A DNA stretch of 45,408 nt from an uncultured Chlorobiaceae bacterium (GCA_903869365.1 CAIPYV010000127.1:1-45408), one strand, 5' to 3'. Counted from the stretch's first letter, positions 26,836 to 35,483 are shown. A program made the numbers and translations. Notes: generated by a model not told the origin, from the sequence alone.

Positions 26836-27378
26836 ATGAGCGAACCATATACCAGCAATACCATTACGCCGCTCTTTTCTGCAGGCGCAATTGAAAAACG
26901 GGTCAGTGAGATCGGTAAGGCAATAGCAAATGATTTTGCTCTGGTTACCCCTGAATGCCCGCTTCTCCTTATTGCTGTTCTTAAGGGGGCTTTTATCTTT
27001 GCCGCTGATCTTCTGCGCACGATAACAATTCCCTGCTGCATAGATTTTGTTCATGCATCAAGTTACGGTTCAGAAAAGACTTCATCAGGCTCTGTCTCCA
27101 TTAAACACAACCTGACCATTACGGATCGACATCTCCTTATCGTTGAAGATATTATCGATACAGGACTTACCATGCAGCAGATCACAGCCGAGCTTTTAAC
27201 CATGAAACCAGCTTCACTCGGCATCTGCACGCTGCTCGACAAACCTGAAGCCCGGAAACATCCCGTAGACATAACGTATACGGGCTTTATGGTGCCCGAT
27301 ACCTTCATTGTCGGTTACGGTATCGACTATAACGAACATTACCGGGAACTTCCCTTCTTAGGAGTACTTAACTCCTGA
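26836..27378 (+). CDS. hpt: Hypoxanthine phosphoribosyltransferase
   Basis: 180-residue type I phosphoribosyltransferase. The PRPP-binding loop is LIVEDIIDTGLTM (the two acidic residues followed by DTG), the flexible-loop strand is FVHASSYGS, the early PPi loop LKGAF, and the C-terminal base-recognition segment VGYGIDYNEHYRELPFLG is typical of bacterial Hpt. It converts hypoxanthine (or guanine) and PRPP to IMP (GMP). It lies 20 bp after the adenine deaminase gene in what looks like a two-gene purine salvage operon. The following 240 bp is AT-rich and probably the promoter region of nifV. Confidence 0.92.
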   Translation: MSEPYTSNTITPLFSAGAIEKRVSEIGKAIANDFALVTPECPLLLIAVLKGAFIFAADLLRTITIPCCIDFVHASSYGSEKTSSGSVSIKHNLTITDRHLLIVEDIIDTGLTMQQITAELLTMKPASLGICTLLDKPEARKHPVDITYTGFMVPDTFIVGYGIDYNEHYRELPFLGVLNS

Positions 27379-27621
27379 CCCTGGCCATCAAACCCACCAT
27401 CCTTCACTTGAACGCGACTATACCCGTTTGATGTGCAGCAAAACCAGTACATAAAAAACATTTATCTTTAAAATAATAGATATTAGTACGAAAATGTCTG
27501 ATTTTTTATTATTATTCGATTAAAAATCCTTACTTATTTAGGTATAAGCCGCACGATTCTTAAATAAAAGTAATCAATAAACACCAAGAGCACGTTTTCA
27601 GACTGATAAAATAGCCCCCTT

Positions 27622-28779
27622 ATGCTCACAGAAAGCCAGACTTCTTCCCATTCCGGCATAAAGCCCTGGATAATAGATACAACCCTGAGGGATGGAGAGC
27701 AGGCGCCCGGCGTTGTGTTCAGCGCTGAAGAAAAAACTCAAATTGCCTGTCTTCTTGCTGATGTCGGAGTCAACGAACTTGAAATCGGTTACCCTGCAAT
27801 CAGTGATGAGGAACGCAACACGATCAGAAAAATTGCTTCTCTCAATCTTCCAGTCCGTCTGACCAGCTGGGCCAGAGCAAAATGGCAGGACATTGAAGAT
27901 GCCCGTATATGCGGCACTGAAGCGCTTCACATCAGCTTTCCTGTCTCCGCACTCTACCTGCAGCTTATGGAAAAAGATTACGCATGGGTACAGCAACAAT
28001 TACAGGAGCTCATTCCGAAAGCGAAAAAATATTTCAGCTTTGTCAGCGTCGGGGCACAGGATGCTACAAGGGCAGAGTTTGAGATGTTGAAGAGTTTTGT
28101 TCTTGATGCCGAAGCGTGCGGTGCCGACAGAATCCGCATTGCTGATACCGTCGGCATAGCGACACCGACATCAATCCTGACTCTTATAAGCGAACTGAAA
28201 TCAGTAAGTTATGCAGCTCTTGAATTTCACGCCCATAATGATCTCGGCATGGCAACCGCCAATGCATATACCGCTCTTGAAGCAGGGTGCAAAGCAGTCA
28301 GCGTATCGGTAACCGGACTTGGCGAACGGGCAGGAAATGCCGCACTCGAAGAGCTTGCCATAGCATTAACATTATCGGGAAAATACGAGTCACGTCTTGA
28401 TACCCGGCAGCTTTCGCATCTCTGTGAAGCTGTAAGTAAAGCGTCAGGAAGAGTTATTCAGGATCAGAAAGCGGTGGTTGGAAAATCGGCATTTCAGCAT
28501 GAATCAGGTATCCACTGTGCGGCTCTGCTGAAAAATCCTCTCTCCTATCAACCATTTCTTCCTGATCAGGTGGGACGCAGCAAACAAGAGCTTGTTATCG
28601 GAAAACACTCGGGCAGTGCTTCCTTACAGTATTTTTTTTCCAACAGGGGAATTATACTCTCACGAAGCGAAGCTGGCCATCTCCTTGAAATAGTCCGCAA
28701 GACAGCCACTGAAAAGAAAAGAGCCCTGCAACCGGAAGAACTTGAAAGCATCTATACCACCCTTTTAGTCAAACAGTGA
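27622..28779 (+). CDS. nifV: Homocitrate synthase
   Basis: 385-residue DRE-TIM metallolyase. The signature DTTLRDGEQAPG is near residue 19, the metal site EFHAHNDLGMATAN near 205, and GLGERAGNAALEE follows. It also has GKSAFQHESGIHC and IGKHSG, typical of homocitrate synthase. NifV condenses acetyl-CoA with 2-oxoglutarate to homocitrate, the organic ligand of FeMo-co. The short C-terminus, lacking a LeuA regulatory domain, and linkage to a NifA-type regulator and the nif operon support NifV over isopropylmalate synthase. Its stop overlaps the regulator's GTG start by 4 bp. No sigma-54 promoter was recognised in the 240 bp upstream. Confidence 0.92.
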   Translation: MLTESQTSSHSGIKPWIIDTTLRDGEQAPGVVFSAEEKTQIACLLADVGVNELEIGYPAISDEERNTIRKIASLNLPVRLTSWARAKWQDIEDARICGTEALHISFPVSALYLQLMEKDYAWVQQQLQELIPKAKKYFSFVSVGAQDATRAEFEMLKSFVLDAEACGADRIRIADTVGIATPTSILTLISELKSVSYAALEFHAHNDLGMATANAYTALEAGCKAVSVSVTGLGERAGNAALEELAIALTLSGKYESRLDTRQLSHLCEAVSKASGRVIQDQKAVVGKSAFQHESGIHCAALLKNPLSYQPFLPDQVGRSKQELVIGKHSGSASLQYFFSNRGIILSRSEAGHLLEIVRKTATEKKRALQPEELESIYTTLLVKQ

Positions 28780-30431
28780 TTAATCAGACCGCAAGTATCA
28801 TGCTTATACCCCAGGAAGAGGATCATAGCAGTATCAGTCTGCTTGCCGAAGTCAGTAGAACCATCACCAATGAAGATGATATCAACAAGGTCTTGAGACT
28901 TGTTCTGTTCATCATGTCCGAACACATGAACATGCTCAGAGGGATGATTACGATTCTTAACCGCGATACCCGAGAGATTGTCATCAACGAATCATTCGGC
29001 CTTACCACCGAAGAAAAGGAAAGGGGCCGTTACCGTATCGGTGAAGGTATTATCGGACAGGTCGTTAAAACCGGTAAAACGGTTATTGTCCCGAGCATTA
29101 ACAACGAGCCGCTCTTTCTTGATCGAACACGCTCACGATCAAAGTCAAAAAAAGAGGGTCTTTGTTTTATCTGTATTCCAATCAAGGCCGGTACAGAAAT
29201 CATCGGCACCCTCAGTGCGGATCGTCAGCTTGAACCGGTAACAGGAGATGAACATGGTAAAAAAAACAAATCTGACAAGGGGCAGAGAGATACGCTGCAG
29301 CACTATGTCGACCAACTCTCCATCATAGCTGCCATGATTTCACAGGCTGTACGCCTCCGACAGCTTGCACACGAAGAAAGCACTAAAACCCCTCTGGACA
29401 ACAAAACAGCTGATAAGCAGTCAAAGCAGAAGCGCTATACGGATGAACACAATGAAGAGACCATTTCTGAAGAAGAACGTCCTGCAAACATTATCGGTAA
29501 CGCAAAACCGATGATTTCGCTCTTTAAAATGATTGATAAGATTGCCAAAACCAATGCCACAACCTTGATACTTGGAGAAAGCGGCGTTGGAAAGGAGTTG
29601 GTTGCCAGCGCCATTCATTTTAAAAGCCACAGATCCGACAACACCTTCATTAAATTCAACTGCGCAGCACTGCCGGAAAGCATTGTTGAAAGCGAGCTCT
29701 TCGGCCATGAAAAAGGTGCTTTCACCGGAGCATCAGCTACCCGTCAAGGAAGATTTGAGCTTGCTGATAAGGGAACAATCTTTCTTGATGAAGTTGGCGA
29801 ACTCACTCTTCCAGTCCAGGCAAAACTGCTCAGAATCATTCAGGAAAAGGAGTTTGAACGAGTAGGAGGATCAAAAACCATTAAAGTTGACGTAAGAATT
29901 ATTGCCGCAACAAACCGCAATCTCGAAGAATTAATAAAGGAAGGGCTTTTTAGGGAAGATCTCTATTACCGGTTGAATATTTTTCCCATTACCGTCCCTC
30001 CACTGCGAGAACGCAAAACCGATATTCTCCTTCTTGCAGATTATTTTGTAGAAAAATACAATGCTGCCAACCATAAAGGTATCCGGCGTATCTCAACAAC
30101 AACGATTGATATGCTCATGCGATATCACTGGCCGGGCAACGTCCGGGAACTTCAGAACTGTATGGAACGGGCAGTCATTCTGAGCGAAGACAACGTTATT
30201 CACGGTTATCACCTCCCGCCGACACTGCAGACTGCTGAATCGAGCGGAACCCCCTATACCGGCTCACTGCAGCAGAAGCTGGATGCCATTGAAAAAGAGA
30301 TGATCATGGAAGCGCTGAAACGCACGAAAGGAAACATGTCGAGGGCCGCAATACAATTAGGTCTTTCTGACAGAATTATGGGGCTTCGAATAAAAAAATT
30401 CGATATCGACTACAGAAAATTCCGTCCATAA
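28776..30431 (+). CDS. nifA: NifA-type sigma-54-dependent transcriptional activator
   Basis: 551-residue enhancer-binding protein. The N-terminal GAF domain (about 20-200) carries GEGIIGQVVKTGK. A charged linker (205-235) leads to the AAA+ domain with Walker A GESGVGKE (267-274), the sigma-54 contact loop GAFTGA (314-319) and TIFLDEVGEL. A C-terminal Fis-type helix-turn-helix is present (NMSRAAIQLGLSDRIMGLRIKKF). The GAF-AAA-HTH layout is that of NifA. The GTG start overlaps nifV; an in-frame ATG lies at 28800. A consensus sigma-54 promoter precedes nifH about 5 kb away, the likely target. There is no Cys-rich interdomain linker, so the direct oxygen sensing described for rhizobial NifA is not expected. 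Confidence 0.88.
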   Translation: MINQTASIMLIPQEEDHSSISLLAEVSRTITNEDDINKVLRLVLFIMSEHMNMLRGMITILNRDTREIVINESFGLTTEEKERGRYRIGEGIIGQVVKTGKTVIVPSINNEPLFLDRTRSRSKSKKEGLCFICIPIKAGTEIIGTLSADRQLEPVTGDEHGKKNKSDKGQRDTLQHYVDQLSIIAAMISQAVRLRQLAHEESTKTPLDNKTADKQSKQKRYTDEHNEETISEEERPANIIGNAKPMISLFKMIDKIAKTNATTLILGESGVGKELVASAIHFKSHRSDNTFIKFNCAALPESIVESELFGHEKGAFTGASATRQGRFELADKGTIFLDEVGELTLPVQAKLLRIIQEKEFERVGGSKTIKVDVRIIAATNRNLEELIKEGLFREDLYYRLNIFPITVPPLRERKTDILLLADYFVEKYNAANHKGIRRISTTTIDMLMRYHWPGNVRELQNCMERAVILSEDNVIHGYHLPPTLQTAESSGTPYTGSLQQKLDAIEKEMIMEALKRTKGNMSRAAIQLGLSDRIMGLRIKKFDIDYRKFRP

Positions 30432-30600
30432 CGGACTGAACCCTGAGAGCGGATGAAAACTTTACTTTCGTAAAAAAGCTAATTTTTTTGCATTTTATTT
30501 AACTGATCATATTGAGTTCCTGAGAATACCGCCCCAATATTAGTCGCAGCAAGATGTGATTCATAGTTGATTCATACTCAAACTTCCGAAGCATAGAGCT

Positions 30601-32646
30601 ATGGGCGCCTTCAACAACAATGCACGAAACCTCACTCCTGACAATAACGGAAAAAGAGAGTCCGTTTCTCTTGAAATGATTGATTTTAATCCGGAATGGC
30701 AATTCAAGGACAGTAAAACAGGAGTGTTCTACAAAAACGGTATTATCCCCCAGAAACTGTTTATAACCTTTCTCGGAGGGAATATTCAACCTGAAAGCGC
30801 AAAAAGAGCAATCGATATCCTTGAAAAAATGTTTCAAAGCGGTGTGCTCACGAATTGCGAATATATCAGGATTGCTGATTATAATGAGGTTATCAACGCA
30901 CCGTTCAGCACCAGAATCCTTTACGCCAATTCGCTGAACCGCCTTAACAGCACCTACAACTGCCGTCCTTCCATCACCTACATCTGTGGCGCATCCCTCC
31001 TGTTAAAAACAATGCTGCGCCTCTTCGCATCCTATGTAAAGCAACTCTTCATCTTTGTGCCGACCGTACAGGACGCTTTCGTCAAGATAAACACAGGGCC
31101 GAACCTTGACAGAGTTGAGCGTGACCGCAAGATTGTTCTTTCACAACAGGAAATCGATCAATTTGCAACACTATGCGGACACATTCTTTTCAATGAATCC
31201 TTTACGTTTGACGAAAAGCTGAATGGTGTATCACCTGATAATCCTCTGCACGATCTCTATACCATCATCTCACTCCTGAACAACGATCTCAGAGAACTTC
31301 AGAAAACCGAAAAAGAGCAGAAGAAGCAAATAGAAGATGCCCTTGAAGATTTCCGAATGTTGAACAGCCAACTTTCGGTACAGAAAAAAAATGTCGAAGA
31401 AAAAGAACAGATCCAGCAAATTCTTATTAAAAACCTGACACAGGCAAGAAAAGAGGCTGAAACAGCAAACCGGGCAAAAAGCGAATTCTTAGCCAACCTT
31501 TCCCATGAAATCATAACACCCCTGCACGCGGTCATCGGCATGACGGATCTTCTTTGCTCCACTTCACTCAACAGCGAACAGAAAACTTATACCGATACCA
31601 TACAAATGAGTACACAGCAACTTCATCAGTTGCTCAACAACATTCTTGAATTCAGTAAAAACGTATCAGGAAAACTCGATAGTGAACAATCAATCTTTGA
31701 TATCCGAAGACTTTTTGATGATATCTCTTCACTCCTGCTTGATGAAGCCCTGAAAAAAAGGCTGCTGTTAACGTTCGCCATTCCGAACTCAATTCCGACA
31801 CCTCTTTTAGGGTATCCTGCTTTTCTTTTGAAAGTGCTGATCAACCTTGTTGAGAATGCCATCAAATTTTCCGAAAAGGGGGAAATTGTTGTCAGCATCA
31901 GACATCTCTCTGAAACCTCGGATGATATCACGCTCTGCATCTCTGTCAAGGACTCTGGAATAGGCATACCTGAAGGGAAAAAAGAACTTATTTTACAGCA
32001 ATTTACCCAGTTGGACTCTTCAGCTACCCGTAAAGCCGGTGGTACCGGACTCGGCCTGGCTATCGCAAAGCAACTTATTGAGTTTATGGGGGGAACACTC
32101 AATCTCTGCAGCGTTGAACATGAAGGCTCTGAGTTCTGGTTTATCCTTGCATTCATAAAGCCACAAGAAAACAGCAACCTACCGAAAGCATTCACCGCCA
32201 TGCAAGAGAGAGTTTCACCATCGGAAAAAGAACTGTCTGGCTCTCAACAATCAATCGAGAATGCATTACCAATAAATAACCGCATTCTGCTTGTTGAAGA
32301 CAACAGTGTCAATCAGCGAGTAGCTAAGGCCATGCTCAACAAACTTGGGTGCACGGTAGATATTGCCGCCAATGGTTTCGAAGCGCTTGATGCCCTTCAG
32401 CAAAACACCTATGCTCTGGTGATCATGGATTTGCAAATGCCCCTCATGGGAGGACTTGAAGCTACAAAAGAGATCAGAAAACAGGCAACAGGAAGAATAA
32501 ACCCGAACATCCCTATCATTGCCATGACTGCAAATGCAACGAAAGAAGACCATAACAACTGCCTGAAAGCCGGCATGAATGACTTCATCTCAAAACCCGT
32601 CATGATGACGACCCTTCAGACATTGCTGCAAAAATGGGTGCAGTAA
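30601..32646 (+). CDS. Soluble hybrid sensor histidine kinase next to nifA
   Basis: 681-residue kinase without membrane segments. Residues 1-225 form an unrecognised sensor region (DFNPEWQF, IIPQKLFITFLGGN, TYICGASLLLKTMLRLF). A coiled coil spans about 225-295 and leads to the HisKA box NLSHEIITPLHAVIG with H302; the usual R-T-P is changed to I-T-P. The ATPase domain has LVENAIKFS and GGTGLGLAIAKQ. A C-terminal receiver follows (LLVEDNSVNQR, phospho-acceptor D610 in IMDLQMPLMGG). It is 170 bp downstream of nifA in the same direction, so a link to nitrogen or redox control is possible but not shown. A bidirectional terminator lies 60 bp after the stop. Confidence 0.85.
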   Translation: MGAFNNNARNLTPDNNGKRESVSLEMIDFNPEWQFKDSKTGVFYKNGIIPQKLFITFLGGNIQPESAKRAIDILEKMFQSGVLTNCEYIRIADYNEVINAPFSTRILYANSLNRLNSTYNCRPSITYICGASLLLKTMLRLFASYVKQLFIFVPTVQDAFVKINTGPNLDRVERDRKIVLSQQEIDQFATLCGHILFNESFTFDEKLNGVSPDNPLHDLYTIISLLNNDLRELQKTEKEQKKQIEDALEDFRMLNSQLSVQKKNVEEKEQIQQILIKNLTQARKEAETANRAKSEFLANLSHEIITPLHAVIGMTDLLCSTSLNSEQKTYTDTIQMSTQQLHQLLNNILEFSKNVSGKLDSEQSIFDIRRLFDDISSLLLDEALKKRLLLTFAIPNSIPTPLLGYPAFLLKVLINLVENAIKFSEKGEIVVSIRHLSETSDDITLCISVKDSGIGIPEGKKELILQQFTQLDSSATRKAGGTGLGLAIAKQLIEFMGGTLNLCSVEHEGSEFWFILAFIKPQENSNLPKAFTAMQERVSPSEKELSGSQQSIENALPINNRILLVEDNSVNQRVAKAMLNKLGCTVDIAANGFEALDALQQNTYALVIMDLQMPLMGGLEATKEIRKQATGRINPNIPIIAMTANATKEDHNNCLKAGMNDFISKPVMMTTLQTLLQKWVQ

Positions 32647-32704
32647 TTTAATGATAAATAGTGTAAAAATACCTCAAAAATACTAACTATTAAAAAATAA
32701 AAAT

Positions 32705-32725
32705 CGGACCACCTGAGGTGGTCGT
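32705..32725. terminator. Bidirectional intrinsic terminator between convergent genes
   Basis: GACCACC-TGA-GGTGGTC gives a perfect 7-bp stem. On the minus strand it is followed by CGATTTTTATTTTTT, a good terminator for the FGE-like gene; on the plus strand a weaker GTTTCTGTTG follows for the hybrid kinase. Confidence 0.8.
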
Positions 32726-32742
32726 TTCTGTTGTCGTTTGTT

Positions 32743-32803
32743 ACCAGAACATTTTGGCGTGCGGCGCTCGTCCCTCACTGCCGCTCACCAAAATGTTGGT
32801 ACT
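32743..32803. repeat. Large imperfect hairpin downstream of the FGE-like gene
   Basis: ACCAGAACATTTTGG pairs with CCAAAATGTTGGT (10 bp perfect at the core, a 2-nt bulge beyond), and GCGGC/GCCGC inside adds a second stem. The structure spans about 60 bp and begins about 45 bp past the FGE-like stop codon. It is separate from the terminator. In known diversity-generating retroelements a hairpin or cruciform just downstream of the variable region is needed for homing; here that role is inferred. Confidence 0.6.
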
Positions 32804-32846
32804 GCTCTCTCGCTCAAAAGCAAAGCCGGAATGAGCTGCCAACTGA

Positions 32847-33512
32847 CTACGGGACGAAAACCAGGCGGAAGCCAACACGGTTGAACCGGTGGCCGGGGGT
32901 GCCGTCGCCCCGATACGCCGACCGACAGCGCCCGGCAGAGCTGCCCCAGCCCCCGCCACGAAGCACACGGGACGAACGAGTTTTTTCATCATACCAACTA
33001 TCAGTCCACTCCAATACATTACCGGCCATATCGTACAACCCTTCAGGTGTGGCTCCGTCGGGATAGCTGCCGACTGGTGTTGTTGTGCCTACATTGCTAT
33101 TATAGTTGAGCAATTTTGAGGTTGGTTCACCCTTCTCTGTTGGCCAAGGGTATTCACGCTTTTCCTTGCCTGCTGCGGCATATTCCCACTCCCATTCTGT
33201 GGGTAACCGGAACTTCTTCCCTGTTTTTGATGACCGCCACTTGCAATAGGCAACAGCATCATCCCAGGAAACACCAACAACAGGATGATTATCATCAGTC
33301 AAGGCATCCCCTAATTTCTTATAATAGTCGTTGCCTCCTGTTTTTACATTATATTCACTTCCTTCTTCCATCCATTCTGGATAATGAGTAGTCGTTTCCT
33401 GTGCAAATTGCAAATATTCCTTGACCGTCACAGCATACTTGCACATATAAAAGTCAGCGACCTTCACCCTATGCTCTTTTTCATCGCCGACAAAAATCGC
33501 ATCGCTTGACAT
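32847..33512 (-). CDS. Formylglycine-generating-enzyme-like (SUMF1/C-type-lectin fold) protein, possible DGR target
   Basis: 221-residue FGE-sulfatase domain protein. Family landmarks are HRVKVADFYMCKYAVT near the start, HPVVGVSWDDAVAYCKW (about 75), FRLPTEWEWEYAA (about 100), GLYDMAGNVLEWT and the C-terminal RVLRGGGW through VGFRLVF. It lacks the catalytic Cys pair context of true FGE and starts within the usual M-G-S-D motif, so about 10-20 N-terminal residues are missing; a TAA lies seven codons upstream. It is exported or cytosolic unknown. The final 35 codons are GC-rich and almost all end in C or G, as in the variable region of diversity-generating retroelements, whose target proteins often use this fold. 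No reverse transcriptase is present in the window. Confidence 0.8.
   Translation of the reverse strand: MSSDAIFVGDEKEHRVKVADFYMCKYAVTVKEYLQFAQETTTHYPEWMEEGSEYNVKTGGNDYYKKLGDALTDDNHPVVGVSWDDAVAYCKWRSSKTGKKFRLPTEWEWEYAAAGKEKREYPWPTEKGEPTSKLLNYNSNVGTTTPVGSYPDGATPEGLYDMAGNVLEWTDSWYDEKTRSSRVLRGGGWGSSAGRCRSAYRGDGTPGHRFNRVGFRLVFVP
32850..32951 (-). other. Candidate diversity-generating retroelement variable region
   Basis: Codons 188-213 of the FGE-like gene include NNC codons (GGC, AGC, CGC, GGC, GAC, ACC, GGC, CAC, TTC, AAC) at the positions that are AAC in typical template repeats, followed by an invariant GFRLVFVP segment that could serve as the IMH-like end. Base composition changes sharply to GC-rich here. 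The template repeat is not in the window, so this is inference. Confidence 0.45.
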
Positions 33513-33673
33513 TTCAAGCGCAAAACTGAGTTACTTTATCCAAGCTTCATCGAGAGAGTTAACAGAAAATAATATACCGTTTCCCGCAGGCAGGCTAAAG
33601 GAATTTTGATTAAAATTCGTATACTAGGTGTAATAATGGTCTCACAGAAGATTGCTGCAAGAAATTATATACT

Positions 33674-33886
33674 ATGAGACAAGTTCAGAAAAGCGGATAT
33701 ACTTACATGGAAAATTTGAAGCAAGAGGCTATCAGGGTAATATCCGAATTGCCGGAGACAGCAAACATTGATGACATCATGTATGAACTCTATGTTGTTG
33801 ATAAAATCAAGAAAGGTAAAGATGCGATTGACCATGGGGAGTCAATTTCAACCGAAGAGTTAAAAAAAGAGATGCAAGCGTGGTAA
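33674..33886 (+). CDS. Antitoxin of a RelE/ParE-type toxin-antitoxin pair
   Basis: Small acidic protein of 70 residues (or 59 if the in-frame ATG at 33707 is used, which gives MENLKQEAIRVISELPE and fits the family start better). The body LPETANIDDIMYELYVVDKIKKGKDAI followed by a Ser/Glu-rich tail is typical of the short antitoxins found before RelE/ParE toxins in cyanobacteria and Chlorobi. Its stop overlaps the toxin start (33880) by 7 bp, so the two are translationally coupled. It would bind and neutralise the toxin and probably autoregulate the operon. Confidence 0.75.
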   Translation: MRQVQKSGYTYMENLKQEAIRVISELPETANIDDIMYELYVVDKIKKGKDAIDHGESISTEELKKEMQAW

Positions 33887-34341
33887 AATGGTCACAACCG
33901 GCAAAAAACGACTTAAGGCAAATTTATGATTTCATTGCAAGGGATTCCAGGTTTTACGCGCAGAAAGTCACTTTTGAAATCGTCAAAAAGTCAGAAAAAC
34001 TAAACTCCTTTCCAGAAGCTGGCAGAATTGTTCCTGAGATGGGAGATAACAATATTAGAGAGTTACTTATTTATTCCTATCGAATAATTTATGAAATCTC
34101 ACCAAACAAAGTTGAAGTTCTTGCATTGATTCATGCTAAGCGTAATTTCTTGAACGATTTAATGAGTGAGCACCTGCATTTGCTTAAAAGCCATTGCGAG
34201 CAATGTCGTCATAGTATTATTCTCCTCTCTATTGTTGTTTGCGGTGCGTCTCTCCTTCTGTTCAATATTGTAATAATAACAAGGTTTATTTCGGCATGCC
34301 AGCAATATATTGATCAATCCGAGCGATCTCTTCCTGGCTGA
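33880..34341 (+). CDS. RelE/ParE-family toxin with an unusual C-terminal extension
   Basis: The first 95 residues are a ParE-type toxin: MVKWSQPAKNDLRQIYDFIARDS, then FPEAGRIVPE, RELLIYSYRIIYEI and ALIHAKRNF, the normal ending. The frame continues for about 57 more codons with a hydrophobic stretch (IILLSIVVCGASLLLFNIVI) and overlaps the 3' end of the convergent aldo/keto reductase gene by 56 bp. A TGA is present in a neighbouring frame exactly where family members stop (about 34163), so a one-base indel probably removed the native stop. Toxicity, partner specificity and membrane association of the extension are unknown. Confidence 0.75.
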   Translation: MVKWSQPAKNDLRQIYDFIARDSRFYAQKVTFEIVKKSEKLNSFPEAGRIVPEMGDNNIRELLIYSYRIIYEISPNKVEVLALIHAKRNFLNDLMSEHLHLLKSHCEQCRHSIILLSIVVCGASLLLFNIVIITRFISACQQYIDQSERSLPG

Positions 34342-35245
34342 GTCTGAATTCACCCGCGCCAATGATACCCTCCACCTGGGCGGCAGTGCGGCCTCCGACT
34401 ATTGCTCCTGTAACTGCCGGATGACGCAGGGTCCAGGCAATGGCTACTTCTCCTGCTGAATGGCCATAGGGTGATCCGATAACTTTAAGCAGCTCAACCA
34501 GCTCAATATTTGCTGAGAGGCGAGGCTCCTGAAACTCCTTGTTCCCCCTGCGCCAGTCATCCTTGGGAAAATTTGCAACACGTTCATGCGTCATTGCACC
34601 GGTCAGCATTCCCGAAAGCATTGGAGAGTAGACAATGACACCGATGTTATGCTCCATGCAGAAGGGTAGAATCTCTTTTTCAATCGCAGGGCGCAACATT
34701 GAATAGGGAGGCTGGAGGGATGCGATAGGTGCTATCGGCATGATACGGCGCAAGTGTTCGACATTGAAATTCGATACTCCGATATGCCGCACAAGACCTT
34801 GCTCCTGCAGGGATGCCATCTCCTGCCAGCCCTCTTCAATATCGACGTCAGGGTTCGGCCAGTGTATCTGGTAGAGATCGATTGCATCAACACCCAGCCT
34901 CTTCAGACTCCCTTCACATTCACGCTTGATAGAGTCAGCCTTGAGAGAGTTGCTGATCTGTCTCCCTTCATCCCAAGCCAGGGCACATTTGGTAAAAATA
35001 AAGGGCTTCTTTTGTAAGCCGGCCACAGCCTTTCCGACAAGTTCCTCTGAATGACCGAGTCCATAAACTGCTGCCGTATCAATCCAGTTTATGCCAAGCT
35101 CAAGAGCCCGATCAATTGCTCCGACAGCATCGCCGTCATCCTGAGCACCCCAGCCATACGCCCAGTTGCTGCCTCCGATGGCCCAACTTCCGAAGCCAAT
35201 GGGAGTAATATGCATATCTGTATTTCCAAGCTGCCGTGTCTGCAT
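34286..35245 (-). CDS. Aldo/keto reductase
   Basis: 319-residue NAD(P)H-dependent oxidoreductase of the AKR superfamily. The catalytic tetrad is complete: D56 and Y61 in DTAAVYGLGHSEE, K86 in FTKCA and H128 in YQIHWPNPD. The cofactor segments GVSNFN and, near the C-terminus, GAIVGGRTAAQ are present. It is most like the AKR11/YajO-type general-stress or sugar-aldehyde reductases. It is a single gene facing the toxin gene and divergent from the nif operon. Palindromic sites of the form CCTACA-N4-TGTAGG lie about 45 bp upstream and may control it. Substrate unknown. Confidence 0.88.
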   Translation of the reverse strand: MQTRQLGNTDMHITPIGFGSWAIGGSNWAYGWGAQDDGDAVGAIDRALELGINWIDTAAVYGLGHSEELVGKAVAGLQKKPFIFTKCALAWDEGRQISNSLKADSIKRECEGSLKRLGVDAIDLYQIHWPNPDVDIEEGWQEMASLQEQGLVRHIGVSNFNVEHLRRIMPIAPIASLQPPYSMLRPAIEKEILPFCMEHNIGVIVYSPMLSGMLTGAMTHERVANFPKDDWRRGNKEFQEPRLSANIELVELLKVIGSPYGHSAGEVAIAWTLRHPAVTGAIVGGRTAAQVEGIIGAGEFRLSQEEIARIDQYIAGMPK

Positions 35246-35290
35246 GATTCTATGGATTTTGGTTCAATGGTTGTTCAATCACTCTTTGAT

Positions 35291-35306
35291 CCTACATATT
35301 TGTAGG
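35291..35306. promoter_or_regulatory. Palindrome CCTACA-N4-TGTAGG upstream of the reductase
   Basis: CCTACATATTTGTAGG has perfect 6-bp half-sites around a 4-bp centre and lies 46 bp upstream of the aldo/keto reductase start. It is one of three related boxes in the interval. Confidence 0.5.
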
Positions 35307-35469
35307 TTTAATACTGATCATCTTTTCTGTATACCATGACAGAATACATTTTTTTGCAATAAAATAAAGGATACAGGCACTCTGCTGTTTTGATTTGCGT
35401 CAAGAACAACGCATAGGAGGCATCGAGCACAGGTATGACTTGGCCTCCTGTAAAATAAACGCCAATTAG

Positions 35470-35483
35470 ATACATAAATGTAT
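35470..35483. promoter_or_regulatory. Palindrome ATACA-N4-TGTAT
   Basis: ATACATAAATGTAT shares the TACA-N4-TGTA core with the flanking boxes and lies between the reductase and nifH. Confidence 0.35.

Noticed and set aside
27379-27621. Sigma-54 promoter before nifV
   Set aside because: No TGGC-N-TTGC pair with correct spacing was found, so nifV-nifA is probably transcribed from another type of promoter.
32731-33066. Long plus-strand open frame opposite the FGE-like gene
   Set aside because: It is Pro/Arg-rich, shows no fold and exists because the opposite strand is GC-rich there; the minus-strand protein has clear family motifs.
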